The position numbers and the translations under genes are program-made. The notes under the pieces were generated by a model. That model was given only the letters and a program-made list of their open reading frames with translations. It ran no database searches and was not told where the DNA came from. This document shows positions 17,069-25,666 of a stretch of 64,000 nt of DNA, one piece after another. The DNA lies in assembly GCA_018613055.1 (NCBI GenBank), contig JAGGQZ010000013.1:62001-126000 (forward strand). The letters run 5' to 3'. The stretch is from Chryseobacterium sp. ISL-80 (GTDB taxonomy: Bacteria > Bacillota > Bacilli > Bacillales > Cytobacillaceae). Every line of letters starts with the position of its first letter. The first letter of the stretch is position 1.

Positions 17069-17734
17069 ATGTTTTTTCAAAAAAGGAGTATTTCCTGCCC
17101 GCTTTTGTACGAGAAAATTCCTTTATCGACTGAAATCGATGATCTTGCTTTTATTGTTTTCGACACGGAGACAACTGGTTTTCAGGTGGCGACTACTGAT
17201 CGGCTCATTGAAATTGGCGCGGTTCCAGTAAAGGGCCTGAAGGTGATGGAAAATGACCGTTTTCAGACATATGTGAACCCTGAGCGACAAATTTCTCGGG
17301 AAATAATTGAGTTGACGTCGATTACCAATGAAAAGGTGGCCTGCGCTCCAAAGGCGTCTGAAGCGATCTCTGACTTTTTTGATTACGTCGAATCCCATGA
17401 AACAGTTTGCCTTGTCGGCCACTATGTCGGTTTTGACCATCTCGTGCTGAAAAGTGAACTGAAACGGGAAAAGCTGGCGCTGAAAAAGCTGTTCACCATC
17501 GATACACTCGACCTGATCGGTTTCATTGCCCCGTCCTATGATATGCGCGATCTGGAACGATACGCTATGGCATTCGGGACAAGGATTTATGACCGTCACA
17601 GCGCCATCGGCGACGCATTGACGACAGCATACCTGTTCACCGAGCTGCTGCAGCAGTTCAAGGACAGGGGACACTCCACCTGGGGTGAGCTGATCAAAGC
17701 CACTGACAGCCAGATGCGGTCGATGCAGTTTTGA
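17069..17734 (+). CDS. DEDDh-type 3'-5' exonuclease (PolC/DnaQ epsilon-like)
   Basis: A 221-residue exonuclease-fold protein. ExoI motif FDTETTGF, ExoII region GHYVGFDHLVLK and ExoIII HSAIGDALTTAYLF supply the D-E-D-H-D metal-binding set, so activity is likely. No polymerase domain is attached. An AAAGGAGG ribosome site precedes the ATG. It ends the symporter-DUF294 operon, an association seen in related Bacillaceae; the reason for that linkage is not known. Confidence 0.88.
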   Translation: MFFQKRSISCPLLYEKIPLSTEIDDLAFIVFDTETTGFQVATTDRLIEIGAVPVKGLKVMENDRFQTYVNPERQISREIIELTSITNEKVACAPKASEAISDFFDYVESHETVCLVGHYVGFDHLVLKSELKREKLALKKLFTIDTLDLIGFIAPSYDMRDLERYAMAFGTRIYDRHSAIGDALTTAYLFTELLQQFKDRGHSTWGELIKATDSQMRSMQF

Positions 17735-17741
17735 GTATAGA

Positions 17742-17770
17742 AAAAAGTGCAGTGGAATACTGCACTTTTT
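17742..17770. terminator. Bidirectional terminator between convergent operons
   Basis: A perfect 12-bp stem AAAAAGTGCAGT/ACTGCACTTTTT (17742-17753 and 17759-17770) with T runs on both strands serves the exonuclease gene and the minus-strand signal peptidase gene. Confidence 0.9.
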
Positions 17771-18353
17771 AAAGATCCAAAGGACCTGCTATTTTGTAAA
17801 AAGGGAATAATGATAGAATTGGATATCCTTTTACACTTGTATTAGGAATTGGTCCTACTGTGGGGTCCCGGCTATCAAGACTCTCACCAGGTGTCCTATT
17901 GTCCCCCATAACAAATATATGATCTTCTGGTACAATGATGGGATCCATGTCATTGGGTATGCCCATGGCGTATAATTCTGGGATTGCTAAGTTATTTACG
18001 TAAACCTTACCGCCGCTTATAGAGATGGTATCACCAGGTACGCCTATAACCCTTTTAACAATGTAAAATTGTTGATGATTTTCTTTCACTACAACTACAT
18101 CACCGTATGATGCTTTTGTTATGTGAGAAGCCAATTTATTAGTTAATAAATAACTTCCATCCTTTAACGAAGGTTCCATTGAATATCCACTGACCTGAAC
18201 GATTCCGATGCCAAAAGAAAAGATAATATAAAAGACAATGAGAAAAATAACATATTGAACTAATCCCAAAAATTTCTTTTTAATTTTAGTTTTATTTGTA
18301 GAATTCTCCGCTATAGAAGGCATCGTATCACCTTCCCCCATAATTATTCTCAT
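17769..18353 (-). CDS. Type I signal peptidase (dedicated to the adjacent secreted proteins)
   Basis: A 194-residue membrane serine peptidase that removes Sec signal peptides. It has one N-terminal membrane helix (about 30-52), catalytic Ser in GYSMEPS (S58), catalytic Lys in YIVKRVIGVPGD (K100) and the C-terminal MGDNRTPGESLDSRDPTVG box. It is of the bacterial (P-type) Ser-Lys class, not the SipW Ser-His type. The ATG overlaps the stop of the upstream secreted-protein gene as ATGA, implying coupling; an internal ATG 30 bases further on has GGGGGAAGGTGAT as an alternative start. Last gene of the coiled-coil secretion module. Confidence 0.92.
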   Translation of the reverse strand: MRIIMGEGDTMPSIAENSTNKTKIKKKFLGLVQYVIFLIVFYIIFSFGIGIVQVSGYSMEPSLKDGSYLLTNKLASHITKASYGDVVVVKENHQQFYIVKRVIGVPGDTISISGGKVYVNNLAIPELYAMGIPNDMDPIIVPEDHIFVMGDNRTPGESLDSRDPTVGPIPNTSVKGYPILSLFPFYKIAGPLDL

Positions 18354-18988
18354 TCTGGTTTGCCTTCCTTCTTGACGTCGGTTTCAGAAACGGTTTGATT
18401 GCTAGGTTGGATCATTGTGCTTGTTTCTTCCGTTGGCTCTTCGTTTGTTACAGTTGCTTGTTTTTCTTCTGTCTTAGTTTCATTATTTGGAAGCTCATCT
18501 GTCTCTTGCTGATTATTTTCAGTTGCTGTTTTCTCTTTATAGGTTCCAGGACTATTAACAACATTAAGCATTTCCTGCTCAGCGTTTTTTTGAATCTCAG
18601 AAAGCTGTTTTAGTAAATTGTTTTTTTCTTCTTCATTTGAAAACTGTATTTTGTTCATTAATTGTTCGCTATAATTTCTAACTGCTTCAATATGGGTTTG
18701 CTTCTGCTTTTCAGCAAACTCATCCATATCCTTAGAGGATTCTTTCATTTTTAATTGGACTTCTTCCCTCAAGCGTTCTTTTTGAACTTCGACTTCGGTT
18801 CTTACAGACAGGTCAATATTCTTTAATGCAGCCTGGGTCTTTGTTTCATACCAGTTTTGAAGCTTAGCTTGAATATCTTCATCTGCGAACGAAACATTCA
18901 TGGTTAAAATCGCCATCGTACTTAAGGAGACAAGTCCAACTAGAAATTTCTTATTCTTTTTTCTATGTGTCTTCTTTCTTGGCATCAT
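18350..18988 (-). CDS. Secreted coiled-coil protein with acidic Thr/Glu-rich tail (module protein 3)
   Basis: A 212-residue exported protein. Basic N-region, hydrophobic segment and cleavage site near VSFA-DE, then the LQNWY motif shared with the two preceding proteins, a long charged amphipathic helix (about 45-140) and a low-complexity Thr/Glu/Gln/Asn-rich tail (about 150-212). It overlaps the signal peptidase gene by 4 bases. It is likely a shorter paralogue of the other two: the N-terminal motif is shared but the C-terminal end motif is replaced by the tail. Function not known. Confidence 0.75.
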   Translation of the reverse strand: MMPRKKTHRKKNKKFLVGLVSLSTMAILTMNVSFADEDIQAKLQNWYETKTQAALKNIDLSVRTEVEVQKERLREEVQLKMKESSKDMDEFAEKQKQTHIEAVRNYSEQLMNKIQFSNEEEKNNLLKQLSEIQKNAEQEMLNVVNSPGTYKEKTATENNQQETDELPNNETKTEEKQATVTNEEPTEETSTMIQPSNQTVSETDVKKEGKPE

Positions 18989-19004
18989 CTCAATCTCTCC
19001 TCAT

Positions 19005-19043
19005 TAAAAAAGGTTGTGTCTGAGGCCAAGGATGGCCCCAGAC
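19005..19043 (-). terminator. Intercistronic terminator/attenuator in the secreted-protein operon
   Basis: On the minus strand GTCTGGGGCC pairs with GGCCTCAGAC (plus 19034-19043 and 19018-19027, one mismatch), followed by a T run (plus 19006-19011). It lies between secreted proteins 2 and 3 and could lower expression of protein 3 and the signal peptidase relative to the first two. Confidence 0.7.
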
Positions 19044-19052
19044 AGCATTTAA

Positions 19053-19829
19053 TTAATTATTAATTCCGTTTACTAGAGCATCAAGGTCAGCTTTTGCAGC
19101 TGCTTCGATTTCTGCACCTTTTTCAATAATCAACTTTGTATTAGCTTCTTCCAAAGCTTCAATTAATGTTGTGATTTCACCGCGAACTTTTACGATTTGT
19201 GCATCGAAGTTAGCTTTAAGTTCCGAAGTAGCAGCGGCTTTTTCTTCACCAACTAATCGTTCTAATTCTGCTTTCGCGGCTGTGATTTCAGCTTCGAGTG
19301 CAGCAACAGCATCAGTTTTAGTTTCTGTTACTTCTGTATTAACGTAGCCGACTGACTCTGCACCTTGAGCATTTACAGCAGTAGTGATTTCATTTTTAGC
19401 ACTATTAGCTTCCTGTCCCACATAATAATTAACCGTTCTGTTAAGGCTGGAGACGGCTTGGTCAAATTGTCCTGGCATAGCAGCTGTGATTGCTGCTTCT
19501 TTAGTATTGATTGCCTCTACATGACCTGCTAATGCTGAATTAATTTCTCCGTTTGCACGATCAACTTCATTTTTTCCTGCTGTAGCAACGTTTGTTACAG
19601 CTGCATTCTTTAGATTGTCTTTTTCTTGCATTAAACTATTCTTCTGGCCCCTTGCATAGTTGTAAACTTCGATTGCTGATTGTTGTTTTGCAGTATTGAA
19701 TTGCTTACTGTACCAATTCTGCAACTGTGTTCCAGCATCCGTGTTAGCAAATGCTGTTCCCATTCCACTTAATAATCCAACTGTTACTACTCCTGCAACG
19801 ACTTTACCTTTAACTGTTTTTAATACCAT
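19053..19829 (-). CDS. Secreted Ala/Glu-rich coiled-coil protein (module protein 2)
   Basis: A 258-residue protein with a Sec signal peptide ending GTAFA-NT, the LQNWY motif at the mature N-terminus, then near-continuous predicted helix rich in Ala, Glu, Lys and Thr with coiled-coil periodicity. Its C-terminal half aligns with the upstream neighbour: both have E-x-A-A-x-x-x-x-K-A-N at about 35% before the end, and both finish with IE-x-x-AK-x-x-L...N. No Cys or cell-wall anchor signal is seen. Presumed extracellular and possibly self-assembling (inference). A GGGGAAAA ribosome site precedes the ATG. Confidence 0.8.
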   Translation of the reverse strand: MVLKTVKGKVVAGVVTVGLLSGMGTAFANTDAGTQLQNWYSKQFNTAKQQSAIEVYNYARGQKNSLMQEKDNLKNAAVTNVATAGKNEVDRANGEINSALAGHVEAINTKEAAITAAMPGQFDQAVSSLNRTVNYYVGQEANSAKNEITTAVNAQGAESVGYVNTEVTETKTDAVAALEAEITAAKAELERLVGEEKAAATSELKANFDAQIVKVRGEITTLIEALEEANTKLIIEKGAEIEAAAKADLDALVNGINN

Positions 19830-19863
19830 TTTGTTTTTCCCCTTTCAATTTTAAAAAGTTATA

Positions 19864-20643
19864 TTAGTTTAATGAGCTTATTACCGAATTCAATTCATTT
19901 TTGGCATCCTGTTCAATTGTTGTTCCAGCATCAGTGATCTGAGTTTTTAACAACAATTCCAATTCTTCAGTTTCCTTCGAGATTTCAGCTTTTTTTGTAG
20001 AAATCTGTTGGTCCAGGTTAGCCTTCATAGCATCACTTGCTGCTTCTTTTTCAGCTGCTATCAACAATTCAAGGTCTTCTTTAGAACTTATGATTTTGGT
20101 ATCCAGTTCCTGGATAGCATCTGATTTGGTGCTTTCCATAGAAGATGATGAATCGCTAACGACACCATCTAGTTCATTTGTGACCTCTTCGATGAATATT
20201 TCTGCTTGATCATTTATGTAGTTGTTAACTTCTGTGTTTTTGCTGCTGACAAATGTATCGAAGTCTTTACTAATTTGCGATCCGTTCGATGCATACTCTC
20301 CTTCGCCGGTGAGAAAATCCGTCTTGTTCCATAACTGCTCTAAGTAATTACTGCTATGAACAGTAATTTGTGAGAATTTCTTGAGGAAGGTTCTGTTTGC
20401 AAACTTCTCTATATCCTCATTTGTCTCCTGAGTCAACCTTTCCTGTTCTGCTTCAAGAGAAGGAAGAATGGAAACAGCGTAGTCTTTTATGGAAGTTTGA
20501 ACCTGCTTGGTAGTTTTTTGATAGAATTCATCATACCAGCTGCTTAATTTTTCTCCTGTATTCGTATTGGCGAATGCTGTACCAATTGAGATCGTTGAAA
20601 TTGCAGTCATTGTAACAGCGAAAGTTTTAAAGGATTTTTTCAT
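19864..20643 (-). CDS. Secreted coiled-coil protein (module protein 1)
   Basis: A 259-residue protein with signal peptide (cleavage near GTAFA-NT), an LSSWY motif equivalent to LQNWY in its two paralogues, and a helical, Glu/Lys/Ser-rich body ending IEQDAKNELNSVISSLN. It is clearly homologous to module protein 2 over signal peptide, N-terminal motif and C-terminal 90 residues. The ATG at 20643 follows AAAGGAGGTTGAAG at ideal spacing; it is the first gene of the secreted set, 34 bases before protein 2. No known family recognised. Confidence 0.8.
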   Translation of the reverse strand: MKKSFKTFAVTMTAISTISIGTAFANTNTGEKLSSWYDEFYQKTTKQVQTSIKDYAVSILPSLEAEQERLTQETNEDIEKFANRTFLKKFSQITVHSSNYLEQLWNKTDFLTGEGEYASNGSQISKDFDTFVSSKNTEVNNYINDQAEIFIEEVTNELDGVVSDSSSSMESTKSDAIQELDTKIISSKEDLELLIAAEKEAASDAMKANLDQQISTKKAEISKETEELELLLKTQITDAGTTIEQDAKNELNSVISSLN

Positions 20644-20800
20644 CTTCAACCTCCTTTCATTGTCCTCGTTGCTGTTAATCTAATAGTAGTCTCTTTCAGA
20701 AATTGTTTGTATCCTGCATGGGGTTGAATCTCGTTGCTGTCGGTATGATTTGAAAAGTCATACTGAAGGATGAGAGGGGGTACGACTTTTGGAGAAAAGA

Positions 20801-20830
20801 AAAAAGAACACAGGATTATGTGTTCTTTTT
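20801..20830 (-). terminator. Terminator after zinc-ribbon gene
   Basis: A perfect 12-bp stem AAAAAGAACACA/TGTGTTCTTTTT (20801-20812 and 20819-20830) with a 6-nt loop; the run of U on the minus strand ends transcription of the gene at 20829-20996. Confidence 0.85.
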
Positions 20831-20996
20831 ACTTAGAAACCAGTCTTAAGTGGTGAACCGGAAGTTTTTGGTTAATATGATGGATTCGTTTTCGCCTGGT
20901 GCTTAAATCCGCTTTGCAATAGGGGCATTGCCATTTCCCTCGCTGGATACTGCTGTATGAATACCCATTGCATTTAGGACATTTCTTCTGATACAA
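20829..20996 (-). CDS. Small zinc-ribbon protein (55 aa)
   Basis: CPKC (residues 6-9) and CPYC (24-27) form a treble-clef or zinc-ribbon pair, followed by a basic, His-rich tail (TRRKRIHH). The start is taken as the TTG at 20996, seven bases after GGAGG; an upstream in-frame ATG has no ribosome site. The pair spacing resembles the zinc ribbon of the NERD protein at 5155 but the rest differs. It lies between the regulatory genes and the secreted proteins; function unknown. Confidence 0.6.
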   Translation of the reverse strand: MYQKKCPKCNGYSYSSIQRGKWQCPYCKADLSTRRKRIHHINQKLPVHHLRLVSK

Positions 20997-21100
20997 GTCT
21001 ACTCCTCCACTTTTTTTCTTCATCATATCAACGGGTGATAGGATTTTCTATCATCTGGAGTATGAATTCAGCTCATACCGAAGTAGGATGGAGTGAAGAG

Positions 21101-22255
21101 CTAACCTACCAATTTATCTGCGTGTAAATCAGAAGTCTCGATTTCGAGTGCATCCGCTAATACATTTACAATATCTTCACGATAAGCTTGCCCTTTAAGT
21201 TTGTAAATCTCTTGATAAGCTTCTTGCTTTGATAGTGCCTGTCGATAGGATCTCGATGTTGTCATTGCCACGTAACTTTCAGTAACGGCTATTAATTGCG
21301 AGAAGAAGGAAATTTGGCTGCCGGAAAGCTGTTCAGGATATCCTGTCCCATCTAGTCTTTCGTGATGATGCATGAAAGCGGTTTTAATATGTTCCAAATC
21401 TGAAAAGCCATTAATCAATTCTGCACCCATAAAGCAGTGCTCTTGAATAATTTCATATTCAAACCGAGTAAGTGTGTCTTTCTTTTCAAACATATAATCC
21501 GGCCAATTGATTCTGCTGACATAATGAAGGAGAGAAACTAAATCAATTTCCCAATCTGTTATTTTTTCTTGTGGAAAGTACTTGGCCAGGCTCTTCATAA
21601 GACAACGAAATTCCTCAATCTCATTTCGTGTTGTATGCGATTTTCTTTCCACTATTGGTGTCAACGTATGTAAAACCTGAAATATATATCGTTTGTTCTT
21701 TTCATTGACCATCGCTTCGTTATTGTTATTCATGTTATGCAGATAGGTTAAAATGATTAAACCTGCAGCGCAGCTGAAAAATGAAAAGAAACTTCTGCCT
21801 AGAATCATTAAAAAGGATGCTTGTGTCTCCTCATTCATAATACTGGGATCGATAAAATAATAAAGATGGAAGAGAACCAGGTAAATGCTTACCCAAACTT
21901 TAAACACCTCTTCACTAGCCAGAATCCCTAATATGAGAGGGTAGTATAGTAAAACAATCCATATGTCGGAAAAAAGGAGCGGGTTATAAAATGCTATAAA
22001 AAAAAACAATAAACATGAGAAAAAAGCAATTAAGTGATCAGATTGTCTTTTGGGTAACAGTGATTTTTTATATAGAAAGTAAAAGCTCCAATGAAAAACC
22101 ATACTTGCGGAAAATCCTAGAAAAAGTGAGAGTGTGAATTCGTTTTTTAAAAATCCCCAACATATCCCACCGATTAGTGATCCGCTGGTCATCAGCAGGG
22201 AGGTTATGAACAAGATTTGGCCTCCTACACTTTTTTGGTCAGCTAAATACTTCAT
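21101..22255 (-). CDS. Membrane protein with degenerate HD-GYP domain
   Basis: A 384-residue protein: five to six membrane helices (about 12-175), then an HD-GYP-like domain (about 195-370). The GYP part is intact (HHERLDGTGYPEQLSG), but the HD doublet is LHY rather than LHD, and the later metal-binding D-x-x-D-A region reads TESYVA. HD-GYP proteins hydrolyse cyclic di-GMP with a bi- or trinuclear metal site; loss of two ligands suggests a catalytically dead sensor or scaffold (inference). The gene lies 16 bases after the response regulator gene with GGAGGG before the ATG, so it is probably the third gene of that operon. Confidence 0.8.
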   Translation of the reverse strand: MKYLADQKSVGGQILFITSLLMTSGSLIGGICWGFLKNEFTLSLFLGFSASMVFHWSFYFLYKKSLLPKRQSDHLIAFFSCLLFFFIAFYNPLLFSDIWIVLLYYPLILGILASEEVFKVWVSIYLVLFHLYYFIDPSIMNEETQASFLMILGRSFFSFFSCAAGLIILTYLHNMNNNNEAMVNEKNKRYIFQVLHTLTPIVERKSHTTRNEIEEFRCLMKSLAKYFPQEKITDWEIDLVSLLHYVSRINWPDYMFEKKDTLTRFEYEIIQEHCFMGAELINGFSDLEHIKTAFMHHHERLDGTGYPEQLSGSQISFFSQLIAVTESYVAMTTSRSYRQALSKQEAYQEIYKLKGQAYREDIVNVLADALEIETSDLHADKLVG

Positions 22256-22271
22256 TTAGGTCCCTCCATTT

Positions 22272-22904
22272 CTATATGGTTACTAGTCCTTCTTTTAACG
22301 CATACAGAACAGCTTGTGACCGATTAGACTGTCCGGTTTTCCTTAATATACTGCTTACATGTGTTTTTACTGTAGCTTCGGATATAAATAATGCATTCGC
22401 AATTTCTTGATTACTTAAATTCTCGACAATAAGCTGGAAAATCTCCTTTTCTCGCTCAGTAAAGGAAAGAACTGATTCAATTTCTTTCTTTTCTTCTTTT
22501 GCAGTTCTAATTCGTTCGACTTTCGGTTGAAAGCAGGAGTATCCCATTAAGACCATATTAATGGTATTAATAATTTGTTCGGGTAATGTATCTTTCATAA
22601 TATAACCATCTATTCCCCGGTCAAGTGCAAGGTAGATGTCTTCGCTATCATCAAAAGCTGTAAGGACGATGATTTTTGTATCAGGTGTTACACTTTTAAT
22701 TTTCATACAACTATCAATAATTGAGACACCTGGCATTTTTAAATCAGATATGATTAAATCTGGCTTGTTAAGGCAGGCAGCCTCCAGTAAGTCATCACCA
22801 TTTGCGACATCCCCAATAATGTTAAATTGAGAAGTGCTTTTTAAGATTAGTTTCAGTCCATCTTTTACAATTTGGTGATCATCTGCAAGGATCACGTTAT
22901 GCAT
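22272..22904 (-). CDS. NarL/LuxR-family response regulator
   Basis: A 210-residue response regulator. The receiver domain has ADDH acidic pocket, phospho-acceptor Asp in LIISDLKMPG, the T/K switch positions (LTAFDD, GYIMKDT), and a C-terminal LuxR-type helix-turn-helix (SFTEREKEIFQLI...SEATVKTHVSSILRKTG). The ATG at 22904 follows AAAGGGG and overlaps the kinase gene by 8 bases, so the two form a co-translated pair. The target is likely the adjacent secreted-protein operon (inference from position). Confidence 0.92.
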   Translation of the reverse strand: MHNVILADDHQIVKDGLKLILKSTSQFNIIGDVANGDDLLEAACLNKPDLIISDLKMPGVSIIDSCMKIKSVTPDTKIIVLTAFDDSEDIYLALDRGIDGYIMKDTLPEQIINTINMVLMGYSCFQPKVERIRTAKEEKKEIESVLSFTEREKEIFQLIVENLSNQEIANALFISEATVKTHVSSILRKTGQSNRSQAVLYALKEGLVTI

Positions 22905-24447
22905 ATGCTTGGCCCCTTTCACTAGGTATGACTGCAATGATTTCTGTACCTTTGAATGGTTCAGTTTTCAAGTAAAGATTTCCGCCAAATTGTTCCACGC
23001 GTTCTCGGATTCCCCTTAATCCATAAGAACCTTTCTTATTGCTATCCTGATTAAAGCCAACTCCATTATCTTCTATTTTTATAGTCCATTGCACAGAAGT
23101 AACGTTAAGGGAAATGTATAGTTTAGAAGCATTGGCGTGTTTCTTGACATTGTTTATTGCTTCTTCCATAACTCGGTAGATAGATTTTTCAAAGTCTATC
23201 GATTCTGCTGTTAAATTACCAGTATTTTCATAATAAACCTGGATAGATGTTTCATTTATGGTACGATTGATCAACTGTTGAATGGCTTCTGCCAGATTGC
23301 TTGACTGGTTATGCTCATCTCGTAAATCCCTGATGAAGTTACGGACCTCAAGGTGGGATGATTTCAATTGGTCTTCCATATTAGTAATTACACTTTTTAA
23401 CTCTGGATTGATATTTTCGGGCATGTTGTTCTTTAAGTGAAAGATTTGCGCGGATAAAAAGAATAGCTGCTGAGCCAATCCATCATGCATATCTTGAGCC
23501 ATTTTCTTTCTTACGGTTTCTCTTAAAGAAGCAGATACCTCATTTCTAAGATCCGCTTTAGATAAATAGAGTGATAGAAAGACAGTAAGAATATAGAGAT
23601 ATGTATATTGATATCTTTTTATCCGTCCCTTATTTGGAAGTGCTAAAAGGATTCCACCATTAATTTGCTTTTCATTATGTATTGGAAAGTAAAAGAAATC
23701 AGTGGTTTTTCCGGTGAATGATTGTAGTTCTATGTATTCGGGTTTCTTTAATAAAAAAAGTTGTTTTTCCATATATAGTCTATTTATGTAATGTCTTTCC
23801 CAGTCTTTATGAGTACCTTTTTGATTTGTCCAGCAAATGAATGCATCATCTGCTTTAAATACATTGACCATTAATTTCTCTGCTTTCACTTGTACAGTAG
23901 AGAAACTTTGCTCATAAGTTAAGCTCCGTATAAATTGAAAAATTGAATATAATATCCGATGGTTTTCTTTGATTAACCAAGAAGAATAATTCATAAAGAG
24001 GATAAACCACATGAAGAAAAAGAAATAAATGGTGAATTCAACTTGATTGCTCCAAAAACTATACCCGTCCTGCTGGGTAAGGAAAAAAGTAAAACTAACA
24101 GCCAGAAAGTATCCAATCATGGTAAGTATTGAATACTTATTGTCTGTGATGGTTTTTAACCAAATAAGTGTAGTGAGTGAATATAGAATCACTGGATTCA
24201 TACCTTGTTCTGTAACAAACAAAAAAATCAGGCTATATATAAGATCGAAAGTGATTAAGAATACGATTATTTTTTTGCTATTGTTAAAGAAAATACTTAA
24301 TGTGTAGATAAAATTTGCTGCAATGAGTACAATGATCCACCCATATTCATTGGATTCAAATGTGGAATATGTTAAAAAGCCAATTATCAACAAAATCCAC
24401 CGGAAAATAAACAAATAGGTGTTCATTTCTCTTGAGAAATTAGTCAT
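22897..24447 (-). CDS. NarL-type membrane sensor histidine kinase (HisKA_3)
   Basis: A 516-residue kinase with about six N-terminal membrane helices (10-165), a GAF-like middle region (about 175-290), a HisKA_3 dimerisation box with the phospho-accepting His in AQDMHDGLAQQL, and an HATPase_c domain (EEAINNVKKHANA, DNGVGF, GSYGLRGIRERV). It autophosphorylates and passes phosphate to the overlapping response regulator. The stimulus is unknown; the many membrane helices without a large extracellular loop suggest an envelope or membrane signal. Strongly AT-rich, like the rest of this module. Confidence 0.92.
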   Translation of the reverse strand: MTNFSREMNTYLFIFRWILLIIGFLTYSTFESNEYGWIIVLIAANFIYTLSIFFNNSKKIIVFLITFDLIYSLIFLFVTEQGMNPVILYSLTTLIWLKTITDNKYSILTMIGYFLAVSFTFFLTQQDGYSFWSNQVEFTIYFFFFMWFILFMNYSSWLIKENHRILYSIFQFIRSLTYEQSFSTVQVKAEKLMVNVFKADDAFICWTNQKGTHKDWERHYINRLYMEKQLFLLKKPEYIELQSFTGKTTDFFYFPIHNEKQINGGILLALPNKGRIKRYQYTYLYILTVFLSLYLSKADLRNEVSASLRETVRKKMAQDMHDGLAQQLFFLSAQIFHLKNNMPENINPELKSVITNMEDQLKSSHLEVRNFIRDLRDEHNQSSNLAEAIQQLINRTINETSIQVYYENTGNLTAESIDFEKSIYRVMEEAINNVKKHANASKLYISLNVTSVQWTIKIEDNGVGFNQDSNKKGSYGLRGIRERVEQFGGNLYLKTEPFKGTEIIAVIPSERGQAYA

Positions 24448-24583
24448 ATTTACTCAAAATACCTCCAATATTATCCATAAACTAATGGTACAGTACTATA
24501 TGGGGTAAAACAAGAGTGTATTTTGTCGAAAAATGAATATTTGCGAAATTTTCAAAATAAGAGCGTTAAACGGATTTTTTAAA

Positions 24584-24610
24584 TAAAAAAAGGAGCAAAA
24601 TATGCTCCTT
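24584..24610 (-). terminator. Terminator after LysM gene
   Basis: AAGGAGCA pairs with TGCTCCTT (24590-24597 and 24603-24610); on the minus strand the stem is followed by a T run. Confidence 0.8.
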
Positions 24611-24614
24611 AACA

Positions 24615-25406
24615 TTAATGAATATTGACCAAAGCACCATTTCTATAAGCAACGAAAACCCGCCGGCCTGCGATTTCTTCATATTCTCTCGCTGCCCCAT
24701 AAGATACCTTTAATGGAATCGCTTTCCCATCGGTCTCAAACTCAACTGTAAAATTATCCGCTGCACCGGAAACGGTGGCTTCCATGAATTCGATTTCGCC
24801 CGGAATGGTCAGCTGCTGTCCAATCAACACCATGTCCTGCTTCATCCCGTTTGCTGCCTTCAATTCTTTTATCGACACACCAAAACGCTGAGAGATATTG
24901 AATAATGTGTCACCAGCGCTGACCACATACATTCCTTCATTTGAATCATAAACATGGGTGGGTACGGATAAAGCCTGTCCAACATAGATGGAGTCTGTGG
25001 CCAATTTGTTTTCCTTTTTGAAAACTTTCACGGTGACTCCATAATTTTTCGCAAGCGAGAACAATGTGTCTCCTTTTTTGACAATATAAACTCCTGCTCC
25101 AGCCTCTGCTACAGGTACCTCAAGCTTCTGGCCGGCTCTAATGAAATCGGAAGATAATGAGTTAACTTCCTTCAGCATATGAACTGAAGTATCATATTGC
25201 TTCGCCAGGCTGTAGAGGGTATCACCTTTTTTTACGGTATAAAAGGCCCCGATTGCATCTGTTTTCTTTTGTGCAAAGCCAAGCAGCAATCCTGCCGCAA
25301 CCGAAGCGGCTACTGCTGCACCAATCAATTTCCTGTTCCTTTTTAAGGTTGTTCTGCGTTTTTCTTCTCTGATTCTCTGTTTTCTAGTCTGTCTGTAGGT
25401 AATCAA
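24615..25406 (-). CDS. LysM-repeat membrane-anchored protein
   Basis: A 263-residue protein with a basic cytoplasmic N-terminus, one membrane helix (about 28-48) and three LysM peptidoglycan-binding repeats, each starting YxVKKGDTL or YVVSAGDTL, followed by a C-terminal beta-rich domain of about 55 residues. There is no catalytic domain. The TTG at 25406 sits behind GGGGGAG at 8 bases; the longer in-frame reading has no ribosome site. It is divergent from spoIIID. It may bind cell wall at the membrane surface during growth or sporulation. Confidence 0.8.
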   Translation of the reverse strand: MITYRQTRKQRIREEKRRTTLKRNRKLIGAAVAASVAAGLLLGFAQKKTDAIGAFYTVKKGDTLYSLAKQYDTSVHMLKEVNSLSSDFIRAGQKLEVPVAEAGAGVYIVKKGDTLFSLAKNYGVTVKVFKKENKLATDSIYVGQALSVPTHVYDSNEGMYVVSAGDTLFNISQRFGVSIKELKAANGMKQDMVLIGQQLTIPGEIEFMEATVSGAADNFTVEFETDGKAIPLKVSYGAAREYEEIAGRRVFVAYRNGALVNIH

Positions 25407-25566
25407 GTCTACTTCTCCCCCAATGAAAAATAACTCCTTTACAAAAATTCGGGAAGGAACAGGTTTTTGTGTACATAAAAATGGGTAAGTAGGAAAGTTT
25501 TTCTGCATCAAATAGTTGAATTTTTCAAAAAACTTCACTAAACCTTGTCCCTATTGCTTTTTTCGT

Positions 25567-25595
25567 GCATATATCCTCAACCAAGCTAATAAAAT
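25567..25595 (+). promoter_or_regulatory. Candidate sigma-E promoter for spoIIID
   Basis: GCATATAT, a 14-base spacer and ATAAAAT resemble sigma-E -35/-10 elements upstream of the known sigma-E gene spoIIID. Confidence 0.4.
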
Positions 25596-25666
25596 GTTAC
25601 AAACCTGACAAAGAGAGTGTTTGAGGTGAGGAGTCGTTTGAACAATATGAGGATTCAGCCGGGGAC

